NCBI RefSeq assembly: GCF_025642975.1
Contig: NZ_JANZKJ010000001.1
Location: 372,001 to 436,000, forward strand
Direction: 5' to 3'
DNA length: 64,000 nt
From: Pseudomonas sp. RIT-PI-S
Lineage (GTDB): Bacteria; Pseudomonadota; Gammaproteobacteria; Pseudomonadales; Pseudomonadaceae
The first letter of the stretch is position 1, and each line of letters opens with the position of its first letter. The notes under the pieces are model-generated. The model worked only from the letters and a program-made list of their open reading frames with translations, did not search any database and was not told the origin of the DNA. Made by a program: the position numbers and the translations under genes. Positions 31,807 to 39,797 of the stretch are shown here, one piece after another.

Positions 31807-34185
31807 TCAGTTGTTTTTTGCTGGGCTATATAAAAATCTATTGCTTGGTACGTATTCTTTCCTTTGCATTAAGTTTATGATTTTGACATTTTCTCCATGC
31901 TTTAAATATTTATAAGTAAAATATCTGGCAACTTTTTCTTCGTGCGTGGAAAGGACAATTTGCTTCTCGCTGAAGTCATTGCGCAATACTTCGACCAGAG
32001 ATGCCATATTTATGTCATCCATAGTCTGGACTGGGTCGTCAATTAAGATACTTGAGAATTTTGTGGAGTAGACTCTATGTAATGCGAGGGTTAGAGCGAT
32101 GACGACGGCAGATATTTGGCCGGAGCTCATAGTGTTAAGAATGTCGTGATCGCTCTCCCAGTTTGAAACTAAGCGCACGTTCCTCAGTTCATCCTCGCCT
32201 GTAGGGTCTTTGATGAAAATACCATGTCCAAGCCCAGCTTGGTGCGTTTGGAGAATTTTACCGGAATAAATATAGAAAGGGATTTCGATGTCGGTGATGA
32301 GCTTTTTTCTATACTGTCGGATTTGAGTTCGAACTTTTGTGATAAGTTCGCCTAAGTCGTCAGTCGCACGCTCTAAGTTATCATGTTGTTTCGTTAGTTT
32401 TTTGAGCTTTTCAGAGATGTCTTTTAGTGAGCTGAAATAGAGCGTTTTGATGTATTGTTCTTTCTTTTCTAAAAGAGCAACGGTTACCAGGGAGATTTTT
32501 TCCTGTTCGCTGTTGAAGTAGTCTCTGTAGATTCTTTCAAATATATTGCTACCATTCGCCTCGTAATAGCCTTCTGGTGCTACGCCGATTGCCGAGCGTA
32601 TCCGCTCACATAATTTGTCTGTTGCCTCTGTAATATAATCTTCTCTACCGGTTACTGGAAACGTTGTTGCAAGCAAATCGTTGTACTCAATCTTTTCAGA
32701 TAGCAGCCATTTGCTGAGCTTTTCAAATCGATCTTTTGCTGCCAGCGCCTTAGAAAGTGAGAGTAAGTCTTCTTGTGTAGGAGCAGTAGTTTTTTCTAGG
32801 TAGGTGCGGCAAGCCTGAATCAAAGGAGACAAGAAATCTGTGTTGAATTTATCCCTGACTAATACTAACTGCCTGTCTTGCCCGGAAAGTTGTGACCGAA
32901 TCAGGTGGCCATGCTGAGAAATTGCCCGAGTTAGTAAGTCATGAGTCTGGTAGTCATGACCACAAAGCAAGCAGGCAGCTTCGTTTGGCACGCTTTGAAG
33001 CCCAGCAGACATGGCATCATGATGTTTGAGTAGTTCGGAGTAAATGGAGCTTAAACCACTCGTTTTTTCTTCTTCCTCAATGAGTGTTTGGACGGCAGAT
33101 TTATATGATTCACTACTATCATAGGCCAACGCTTGGAAGATAGAATCGAGATTGGTGGTGTTGCGGATTTGCTTAAGGTCACCACTTTTCAGTATTGAGT
33201 GGAATTGCTGTATTGACTGATACAGGCTATTTGTTGAGACATATAGGTCATGATGGTTAATTGAGTTGTAGTAGCCAACATAAAGCTTGAGAACTTCTCT
33301 TTGGAGCGCAGCATTCTCAAATCGACGGTTTCTGATAAAAAAGAGCTGATGCGTAAGAAGGTTTTTGACATTGTTAATTTCTTCCAGGGAGCTGTTGAGT
33401 TTTTCCTGATTCAACTCAGAAATCGTGACTGCATCCCAGAAGACCTCCTTGTTGTCCTCGGCTAACCACGGAAAGACATAGGCATGCGGCTCAGTGGTGC
33501 CAGTTGTGATGTTGGTGTTGTTATCAATCTTATACAATTGCTTAATGCTTTCGATCTGCGACGTAACACTTCTTTTCGAGGTGGCTATCTTGCGAGAAAT
33601 TTCCGTCAGCTTACTAAGCTTTTCATCGGCATCACGTGTATTGCCGAAAAGCTGGGCAAGTTCTTCAGCTCGTTGTGTTTCGTTGTTCGTTTTAAGGAAT
33701 CTAGAGGTTTCTTCCTGCTGTACATAATGAAATAGCAGAAAGTCTCGTGAAAAATCCTTGCTGCCAAAATATTGCTCTAGAGCATTTTTTTGCGCGGGGA
33801 TAGCTTTTCCATCTATTATTTCATTTATTTCCCAAAGCTCTGCGAATCTAGATATTCTCTTCGATGTGTTAGGGATTCGGTCTTTTAGCTTTCGCTGGAA
33901 TACTCTAATTTTAGAGTCTTTATCTTTGAACTCTAAGATGATCTCAACGGTTGTTGCGCCTTTGTGAGCAACAACTATATCTGCAGGATTTTGGCGGCTC
34001 TCTAGAGAAATAAGTCGAGTAATATTTCCTGTAAGACCTAATTCGATTGCGTCGAAGACAGAGGTCTTTCCATATCCATTTGGTCCGTCGAGCAGTACGA
34101 GATTATTATCTTCAAAGTTAATGGTGTATGGCTCATCGCCAAATATCTTGAAGTTCTTGAGGGTTATTTTGTTGAGGTTAATCAT
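31807..34185 (-). CDS. SMC/RecF-like ABC ATPase of an ABC-3C-type system
   Basis: A 792-residue ATPase of the Rad50/RecF type. Walker A GPNGYGKT is at 34-41; a long coiled-coil region carries a central CLLC hook (405-408), as in zinc-hook proteins. The ABC signature MSSGQ is at 686-690, Walker B ILIDDP at about 713-718 (Asp, not Glu, in the catalytic position) and the H-loop histidine is H748 in STHEE. Its ATG overlaps the preceding stop by four bases (ATGA). In ABC-3C systems the ATPase is proposed to sense invader DNA or stress and license the effector. DNA here is much more AT-rich than the core. Confidence 0.85.
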   Translation of the reverse strand: MINLNKITLKNFKIFGDEPYTINFEDNNLVLLDGPNGYGKTSVFDAIELGLTGNITRLISLESRQNPADIVVAHKGATTVEIILEFKDKDSKIRVFQRKLKDRIPNTSKRISRFAELWEINEIIDGKAIPAQKNALEQYFGSKDFSRDFLLFHYVQQEETSRFLKTNNETQRAEELAQLFGNTRDADEKLSKLTEISRKIATSKRSVTSQIESIKQLYKIDNNTNITTGTTEPHAYVFPWLAEDNKEVFWDAVTISELNQEKLNSSLEEINNVKNLLTHQLFFIRNRRFENAALQREVLKLYVGYYNSINHHDLYVSTNSLYQSIQQFHSILKSGDLKQIRNTTNLDSIFQALAYDSSESYKSAVQTLIEEEEKTSGLSSIYSELLKHHDAMSAGLQSVPNEAACLLCGHDYQTHDLLTRAISQHGHLIRSQLSGQDRQLVLVRDKFNTDFLSPLIQACRTYLEKTTAPTQEDLLSLSKALAAKDRFEKLSKWLLSEKIEYNDLLATTFPVTGREDYITEATDKLCERIRSAIGVAPEGYYEANGSNIFERIYRDYFNSEQEKISLVTVALLEKKEQYIKTLYFSSLKDISEKLKKLTKQHDNLERATDDLGELITKVRTQIRQYRKKLITDIEIPFYIYSGKILQTHQAGLGHGIFIKDPTGEDELRNVRLVSNWESDHDILNTMSSGQISAVVIALTLALHRVYSTKFSSILIDDPVQTMDDINMASLVEVLRNDFSEKQIVLSTHEEKVARYFTYKYLKHGENVKIINLMQRKEYVPSNRFLYSPAKNN

Positions 34186-34895
34186 ACCAATTTCTCCCAC
34201 ACTTCTTCGACTCGTTGATGAATGTTTTCATCGGTCCAGTCCGAATCGTATGCCATCAACTGGCTGTAGATTGAGGATTGGTATAAGGATAGAGATTTGT
34301 CTATCTCGTCATTCAGATTGGTGAGTTGCTGTTCTTGAGGCGTGTAGGTAATGAATGGAAGCTTGAGTGCGGTTTTTAATATAAGTGAGTAATAGTCTTT
34401 TTTGTTGGTATGATCGTTTTTGAATGTTAGGAATTTCCTTCCGGAATTTGAGTTTATTATCTCACTTATGATGTTGTTGGTTATTTTTTCTATTCCAGTT
34501 TCGATGATGTAGGATTCTAAGCTCTCTAGCTCTTTTAATGTGTAGGTGATGACGTTTTTCTTGAAATTGTAATGGTCTTCTTCAAGCGCAAGTATTGTTT
34601 GTCTACTGATTTTTTCTTCTTCGTGGCAAATAAGTAAGGTGCAGTTTTTTTCGAAAGGGCGGTCTACTTTTCCAGAGTTGCTGATTTCTTCAAACAATAT
34701 CTGCGCTTTTTCATGTAGTAACTCTTGCGCTGCGGTATCAGATTGCTTCTGAAGTTGAATGGTTACAAAGTATTCTTCTCTCTTGTTTCCTTCGGGTAAA
34801 CAGAAGGCATAAAAAATTTCATTGGAAGACGACGGTTCTATGTCTAGACGCTCGTAGCCATTGCTGGAAAGGATTTTGTTGATGAGTGTGATCAT
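34182..34895 (-). CDS. ABC-3C middle component
   Basis: A 237-residue soluble protein without a signal peptide or membrane segment. It starts ITLINKILSSNGYERLDIEPSSSNEIFYAFCLPE and ends DENIHQRVEEVWEKLV. No catalytic motif is visible. The position (between the effector-like gene, overlapping it by one base TAATG, and the ATPase gene, overlapping by four) and length match the middle component of ABC-three-component operons, thought to link ATPase and effector. The call is by context and general resemblance. Confidence 0.7.
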   Translation of the reverse strand: MITLINKILSSNGYERLDIEPSSSNEIFYAFCLPEGNKREEYFVTIQLQKQSDTAAQELLHEKAQILFEEISNSGKVDRPFEKNCTLLICHEEEKISRQTILALEEDHYNFKKNVITYTLKELESLESYIIETGIEKITNNIISEIINSNSGRKFLTFKNDHTNKKDYYSLILKTALKLPFITYTPQEQQLTNLNDEIDKSLSLYQSSIYSQLMAYDSDWTDENIHQRVEEVWEKLV

Positions 34896-36328
34896 TATTT
34901 TAGTGCATCCTTTGCATTAGCGATGGGGACAAGAGTTATAAGTTTTAATACTTCGTCTCTTTTAGAGCGAGGATCTGAGTCCTCTGCTTTCGGAGCTTCT
35001 GTATGCACTGCCAATGTGGGGGAGAATAGGTAGGGTTCTAATCCATCGTAAATTAGGTTTGGAACTTCATAAAGTATCTCGCTCATACTTGGATTAGTTA
35101 TGATTTTTCTCTCAATCTGCGTCGGTCGTGCAATTCCTGTAATGGTTGTTGGCAGATAATGCTGATGCGGTAGCGTGGTTGTGCGATAGGTGAATTTATA
35201 CTTTGGTGCGTTGTGAGTGGCGCGCTCAAAGTTGATTGTGTGTAAAATTTTTATTAGTACATGACGGATGCCTTCATGGTTTGCGGAGAAAGCATTATCC
35301 GTATTGTTATCATGCTGGAGATAAATTTGAGGGGAGAAGCTACGATAGTGTCTCCAGAGATCGATCGCGCTCAGGCCTAGAAAAAGTTTTCTTGCTTCTT
35401 TTAGGTTGCAGTATTTATCTTGGTTTGAGTTGTTGTAGTCCTCTGGGTCGCCCATGTACTCATCGATTAAATGGGCAAAGCCTTCTTTGAATTTACAGGC
35501 TAAATATTCTTCACCAACATCTTCATGGTCAATTTCAAGAGCTTGAACTATTTCTTCAAAGGTTATAGGGGTTTTTGTGTTTGATTGTTTGGTCTTGTGT
35601 CGATGAATGATATGTCGATCTATCATTCCAAGAAAACAGTGAAAGGTTTTATCTAGATGCTCAGGCGTAATGATGCCATTTCTGCTGGCTAGTGAGTTAG
35701 ATATCTCACACTTTATTTTGGTGTTAATATCATCTAGGCTGCAGAATTTATTGCCGTCATCATACTGGTAAGAGTCAAGTCTTGCGAGAGCATCATTTTG
35801 GCCGCTCAAGATAGATGCTAGAATTTCATGTAATTGATCTGCAGTATTTCCTTTGAAAGCGGCTCTCAGTATGGCTGCTGGCTTAGAAATCTTACTTTCA
35901 TCAGAAGCGGCTTTTTCGAGTGTGGTGCTTCCGTCTTTGGGGTTTTTAGTTTGGTATTGAATTGTTATGGTTCTTAGATCGTCCTGTATGGACGCTCTTA
36001 AGTCTTGGAAGGATGGCTTGGCATTTATCGGCTTCCAAGTGTGGATTTTTCCGGAGGTGCCCGGTTGTTTATATAATTCTAAAGCTATTCCGAGTAGGGC
36101 GTCGGAATACTCACTGTAAGTACTAGAGTTATATGCCTTTACTTGATGAAACGAGATTGGGTCTCCGCCGCGCTTGATCTCGAAGTCTTCAGTAGACTCT
36201 AGTATCAAACTGTAACTCGACAGATCTGCACCCACGGGCTCTGCGTTTATCAGCTTTAGGGCGTAGTAGAGAGCGACTTTACCTTGGTAATTGAAGCCAC
36301 TCCAAGACGGCGACGCATCGAAAGCCAT
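34895..36328 (-). CDS. ABC-3C effector/C-terminal-domain protein with nuclease-like N-terminus
   Basis: A 477-residue protein, first gene of the operon. The N-terminal part has SGFNYQGKVALYYALKLI (10-27), then LILESTEDFEIKRGGDPISFHQVKAYNSS, with E44/E47/D48 and Q62-V-K64. This is the acidic...QxK arrangement of PD-(D/E)xK-type endonuclease domains also seen in Cap4/DUF4297-like effectors. The remaining approximately 400 residues would be the ABC-3C CTD that receives the middle component. ATG 36328 follows CAGGAG; the ORF extends to 36391 without a better site. Nuclease activity on host or invader DNA is predicted, not shown. Confidence 0.75.
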   Translation of the reverse strand: MAFDASPSWSGFNYQGKVALYYALKLINAEPVGADLSSYSLILESTEDFEIKRGGDPISFHQVKAYNSSTYSEYSDALLGIALELYKQPGTSGKIHTWKPINAKPSFQDLRASIQDDLRTITIQYQTKNPKDGSTTLEKAASDESKISKPAAILRAAFKGNTADQLHEILASILSGQNDALARLDSYQYDDGNKFCSLDDINTKIKCEISNSLASRNGIITPEHLDKTFHCFLGMIDRHIIHRHKTKQSNTKTPITFEEIVQALEIDHEDVGEEYLACKFKEGFAHLIDEYMGDPEDYNNSNQDKYCNLKEARKLFLGLSAIDLWRHYRSFSPQIYLQHDNNTDNAFSANHEGIRHVLIKILHTINFERATHNAPKYKFTYRTTTLPHQHYLPTTITGIARPTQIERKIITNPSMSEILYEVPNLIYDGLEPYLFSPTLAVHTEAPKAEDSDPRSKRDEVLKLITLVPIANAKDALK

Positions 36329-36777
36329 TAGAGAACTCCTGCACTGCATCCGTGAAAAATATGCGTACGGAAAGGACGACAGCGAGGTCATGGCGTTTCC
36401 TTACGCGCGTGCCATATTAGGCAAAATCTCATGTCATAATGCCACTTTTTGGTTGGTTCAGCGGACATCTGTCGCTTCGAGAATCCAAATTCTCTGACGG
36501 GGCATTGTGAGAGGCTGGACGATATGGATTTCGATTGCATCGTGCTCACGGCTAAGCCGGCTGTTGAGGGGCTGTGGGCAATGTCAGCGCTTGGCTACAG
36601 CTCTTGTAGCTGGCTGGACGCAGCGGTATCCATTGGGATAGTCAAGGATAGGTAATTCTACGGGGCTGCGTTGAATGACCTCAGCGAAGCATTAAACGCG
36701 CTGAAAAATTGTCAGGAATGTCCTGTAGGATCGTGAAGGTCACGCGGTTTACTTACGCCCAAGCGCAGAGGTAGAGG
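36329..36777. other. Region upstream of the ABC-3C-like operon
   Basis: About 450 bases. It should contain the leftward promoter for the operon. A short frame at 36449-36655 (68 codons) has no clear ribosome site and no recognisable content, so I do not call it. No clear promoter pair or repeat was found. Confidence 0.4.
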
Positions 36778-36966
36778 ATGAAAGATCGCAGTCACGATGA
36801 GGCAATGGCAGAGCTTTTCAAGGCTGATCCATTTTATGCCCTTGAATTGCTTGTCGAAATCTGCGCTGACGGTGCCGCTGATGAGCTTGCGGTACTGATG
36901 CGTCAGCTTTCTATCGGCGTTGCCTCGACGGTCATGCCTTCTGGCGGCACAAGCACGCCAGGATGA
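36778..36966 (+). CDS. HigA-like antitoxin N-terminal fragment
   Basis: A 62-residue frame whose first half, MKDRSHDEAMAELFKADPFYALELLVEICADG, strongly resembles the start of putative addiction-module antidote proteins (HigA/DNA-binding, family pattern K-D-R-S-H-D-E-A-x-A-E-x-F-x-x-D-P-x-Y-A-x-E-L-L). The helix-turn-helix half of about 40 residues is missing; the frame ends PSGGTSTPG. AGAGGTAGAGG precedes the start. No toxin partner is seen upstream. It looks like a broken antitoxin gene or a shortened orphan. Confidence 0.55.
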   Translation: MKDRSHDEAMAELFKADPFYALELLVEICADGAADELAVLMRQLSIGVASTVMPSGGTSTPG

Positions 36967-36978
36967 TTTTGAGGTCTC

Positions 36979-36996
36979 ATGGTATTTTTCATGGAT
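36979..36996. repeat. Right-end copy of the CATGGTATTTTTCATGGA motif
   Basis: It matches the left-end copy at 18892-18910 apart from one T in the T-run, in the same orientation. Its position about 65 bases inside the candidate attR supports an integrase arm site. Confidence 0.5.
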
Positions 36997-37060
36997 TTAA
37001 GTATCTGTTTGTCTTGTGTTTCCTGATTTTTGGGGGGATGCAAGGGGCTATTGATAATAA

Positions 37061-37072
37061 AGTGGAATGATC
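37061..37072. other. Candidate attR core
   Basis: AGTGGAATGATC matches AGTGGGAATGATC at the guaA stop except for one G. CTATTGA stands upstream of both. After this point the sequence returns to Pseudomonas core composition. The one-base difference and extra spacer bases leave the exact crossover point open. Confidence 0.45.
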
Positions 37073-37098
37073 ATCCACCGCTTGGCGCGATGAACCTA

Positions 37099-37129
37099 AG
37101 TGACGGTATCGCCCAACGATACCGTCACT
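37099..37129. repeat. 13-bp perfect hairpin outside the island right end
   Basis: AGTGACGGTATCG (37099-37111) and CGATACCGTCACT (37117-37129) with a 5-base loop lie between the candidate attR and the LysR gene's 3' end. It could terminate the leftward LysR transcript, although the T-run is missing. Confidence 0.5.
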
Positions 37130-37165
37130 CCCTCTCTGACGCCCCTACCCGTCATCGTTTCTCAA

Positions 37166-38044
37166 TCATCGAAGCGGATCACCAAACGCCCCACCCGGGT
37201 ACTGGTCGCACATGAACTCGACGAAGGCCCGAACCTTAGGGCTCTGCAAGCGGCGGGAGGTGTGCAGCACCCAAAGCTCGGCTTCGCCGGCCACGCCCCA
37301 CGCCGCCAGTTCGCCCTTCTCTAGCAAGCTCCCCACGATGGAATGCGGCAACATCGCCGCCCCCGCGCCGGCGGCGATAGCATCGCGGACCATCAGCAGC
37401 GAAGACAGGCGTAGAACAGGCTGCGGTTCAACAACGAGCTGTCCGCCATCGACGGACCACAGGTCGCCGTCGCGATAGGACGGCATGACGACTGCCGGCA
37501 CCCGAACAGGCCTGCCATCCCCCTTCGGCATCTCGATGCAAGGTGCGGCGGTGAGGATCAGCCTGTCCTTGGCAAAGCACCTGCCCACTAATTCGCTGTC
37601 TTTGTGTGGGTTGATACGGATGGCGACATCGAAATGCTCGTCAACGAGGTTGACGAAACGGTCCTCCGCCACAACTTCGATCTGCACGTCCGGATAGCTC
37701 GCAAAGAACCGAGCGGCAAGGCGCCCCAGTGCCAACTGGGAAAATAGGATCGGCGCGGCGATCCGTAAGCGGCCTCGCGGTTTTGCCACGCCATCCCGCG
37801 CGGCCGCCACTGCTTCAGCGACTTCATGCATTGGCCCCTGTGTTCGGCTAAGCAACTGTTGCCCGGCCTCGGTCAACTTCAGGCCCTGGGCGCTTCGCTC
37901 GATCAGCCGGATGCCCAAGGCTTCCTCGAGGTCGGCGACCCGGCGGGAGAGGGTGGCCTTGGACCGGCCGCTGGCGCGGCTGGCTCTGCCGAAGCCCCCA
38001 TGCGCGGCCACTAGCTGGAAGTCCTCAAGGGCATTGAGATCCAT
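37166..38044 (-). CDS. LysR-family transcriptional regulator
   Basis: A 292-residue LTTR. The N-terminal winged helix is clear (FQLVAAHGGFGRASRASGRSKATLSRRVADLEEALGIRLIERS, about 8-50), and a periplasmic-binding-protein-like effector domain follows (from about residue 90). It is divergent from the NmrA-type reductase gene, with 98 bases between starts, the standard layout for a LysR regulator and its target. Inducer unknown. Confidence 0.92.
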   Translation of the reverse strand: MDLNALEDFQLVAAHGGFGRASRASGRSKATLSRRVADLEEALGIRLIERSAQGLKLTEAGQQLLSRTQGPMHEVAEAVAAARDGVAKPRGRLRIAAPILFSQLALGRLAARFFASYPDVQIEVVAEDRFVNLVDEHFDVAIRINPHKDSELVGRCFAKDRLILTAAPCIEMPKGDGRPVRVPAVVMPSYRDGDLWSVDGGQLVVEPQPVLRLSSLLMVRDAIAAGAGAAMLPHSIVGSLLEKGELAAWGVAGEAELWVLHTSRRLQSPKVRAFVEFMCDQYPGGAFGDPLR

Positions 38045-38142
38045 GGTGTCTCACTTTTGGTACGAGGGGTCTGAAGTTTAGGGTCTTCGTTTTGGAAGCG
38101 GAACTACCTATTGTTCTTCTCACCCATCCAAACGAAGGAATC

Positions 38143-39015
38143 ATGCCCATGACCATTCTAGTTACCGGCGCTACTGGCAACATTGGCGGCCACGTTGTCG
38201 ACCATCTGGTGAAGCGCGGCGCTGACGTTCGTGCGCTCGTTCGCGATCCCTCGAAGGCGGACTTGCCGGCGGGCGTCGACGTCGTTCAAGGGGACCTGCT
38301 CAATGTCGATTCGCTCCGCAGCGCCTTCTCAGGCGTCACCACGCTGTTCCTGCTGAACGCAGTGGTGGCCGATGAGTACACCCAGGCGCTGATCGCGCTT
38401 AACGTCGCCCGTGAGGCTGGCATCGAGCGGATCGTCTACCTGTCGGTGATCCACAGCGACCTTTATGTGAACGTGCCGCACTTTGCCGGCAAGTTCGGCG
38501 TGGAACGCATGATCGAGCAAATGGGGCTCAACGCGACCATCCTGCGCCCCGCCTACTTTATCAACAACGACATCTCCCTCAAGGACGTAGTGACCGGCCA
38601 CGGGGTGTATCCGATGCCCATCGGCAGCAAGGGCCTGGCGATGGTCGATGCGCGCGACGTTGGCGAGGTCGCCGCCCTGGAGCTGATCCGCCGTGAACAG
38701 TCCGCCGCCCCGTTGCCGCTGGAGCGGATCAACGTGGTCGGCCCTGACGTGCTCACCGGCGCGAAGGTGGCCGCGATCTGGATGCAAGTGCTGGGCCGCC
38801 CGGTCGCCTACCCAGGCGATGACACCGCGGCGTTCGAACACAACCTTCGGCAGTTCATGCCGAGCTGGATGGCCTTCGACATGAGGCTAATGTGCGAGCG
38901 TTTCCTCACCGAGGGCATGACCCCGGATGCTGGCGACGTCGAGCGCCTGAGCGCGCTCCTTGGGCGGCCACTGCGCTCGTACCGCGACTTTGCGGCCGAA
39001 ATCGCCTCAGCCTGA
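38143..39015 (+). CDS. NmrA-type NAD(P)-binding reductase (QorB-like)
   Basis: A 290-residue atypical short-chain dehydrogenase. The Rossmann motif ILVTGATGNIGGHVVDHL is at the N-terminus; SVIHSDLYV and the sequence around EQMGLNATILRPAYFINN fit NmrA/QorB-like proteins that bind NAD(P) and reduce quinones or sense redox state. The catalytic SDR Tyr-x-x-x-Lys is not evident, as usual in this group. Start 38143 follows AAGGA. Probably controlled by the divergent LysR protein. Confidence 0.88.
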   Translation: MPMTILVTGATGNIGGHVVDHLVKRGADVRALVRDPSKADLPAGVDVVQGDLLNVDSLRSAFSGVTTLFLLNAVVADEYTQALIALNVAREAGIERIVYLSVIHSDLYVNVPHFAGKFGVERMIEQMGLNATILRPAYFINNDISLKDVVTGHGVYPMPIGSKGLAMVDARDVGEVAALELIRREQSAAPLPLERINVVGPDVLTGAKVAAIWMQVLGRPVAYPGDDTAAFEHNLRQFMPSWMAFDMRLMCERFLTEGMTPDAGDVERLSALLGRPLRSYRDFAAEIASA

Positions 39016-39071
39016 TACCGGGCGTGTCACGTGGCAGTTCAGGGCTGCAACGCGGCGATCAGCCTCGCGTC

Positions 39072-39752
39072 TCAGTTCGCGGGTACTGGCTTGAGTTTGG
39101 CGGAATCGATATGCCAGCGCAGTTGGCCGGCAGTGGCACCCTCTACACCGTTAACCCGGCGAAGGGTATAGGTGCCACGCCAGCGCTGCGGGGTGCCGTC
39201 GTCGAGCCTGGCCTGCACCGTTACCGGGACCGTCTGGTAAACCGACCCCGCCGCCGCTTCCCCCGGTTTCAGCGCCCCGACCGTCACCTGTGTGGAGCGG
39301 GTTCGCGCGAAGCCCGCCTTGAATTGCGCTGCGGTTTGATGAGGCGGGCCGTCGTCTCCCCACTGCGCCCACGCCGTGTCGTAATCCCGCGCATTGAGGG
39401 CCGAATAATAGCGTTTCACTACCGCCGCCGCGGCTTCAGCGCTCTTAGGGGAGGGCGCGCAACCTTCCATGGGAGCGCCCTGGCCATCGAACAAGGCACA
39501 ACTGCGCGCTATCTCATTGTCGATGCTGGCGCAGCTGTTGGCTGAATTGCACGGAGGGTGGGTGGCGGGCGATACGTTGCGGCATACCTCGGCGCGGCGC
39601 TCGGCGGCGCTTGCGCCAACTTCGGCGGCACAGGAAAGGATTGCCCCGGCGCTAACGCTATGGGCCTGCTCGGCGCTGCTGGCGTAAGTCGCGACTCCAC
39701 ACAGCCCTAGGCCCGCGAGAGCGCTCGATACCAGAGTACGTTTCACATTCAT
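39072..39752 (-). CDS. Exported NTF2-like hypothetical protein
   Basis: A 226-residue protein with a signal peptide (LVSSALAGLGLCGVATYASSAEQ). An N-terminal cysteine-rich segment (CAAEVG...CRNVSPATHPPCNSANSCASIDNEIARSCALF) is followed by a C-terminal domain starting SAEAAAAVVKRYYSALNARDYDTAWAQWGDDG, typical of NTF2-like folds, and ending in a beta-rich part (YTLRRVNG...LRWHIDSAKL). Function unknown; periplasmic location likely. The ribosome site is weak (GAACGAACG). Confidence 0.75.
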   Translation of the reverse strand: MNVKRTLVSSALAGLGLCGVATYASSAEQAHSVSAGAILSCAAEVGASAAERRAEVCRNVSPATHPPCNSANSCASIDNEIARSCALFDGQGAPMEGCAPSPKSAEAAAAVVKRYYSALNARDYDTAWAQWGDDGPPHQTAAQFKAGFARTRSTQVTVGALKPGEAAAGSVYQTVPVTVQARLDDGTPQRWRGTYTLRRVNGVEGATAGQLRWHIDSAKLKPVPAN

Positions 39753-39797
39753 CGTTCGTTTCCGTTCTTTCAGCTTCGGGGGAGGGCAGGTGCGCCC

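Larger units (their letters stand above)
18617..37072. mobile_element. guaA-integrated genomic island (about 18.4 kb)
   Basis: The segment starts with an integrase directly behind guaA and ends before a LysR gene in typical Pseudomonas sequence. It carries type III restriction-modification, replication and RP4-like transfer remnants, an ABC-3C-like operon and an antitoxin fragment, with base composition varying from moderate to strongly AT-rich. Boundaries are inferred from the guaA-end repeat (18617/37061) and from the motif CATGGTATTTTTCATGGA near both ends (18892 and 36979). No relaxase, VirB4 or coupling protein is present, so self-transfer is unlikely; mobilization in trans is possible. 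Confidence 0.75.

Noticed and set aside
36449..36655. 68-codon frame upstream of the ABC-3C-like operon
   Set aside because: No clear ribosome site and no recognisable sequence.
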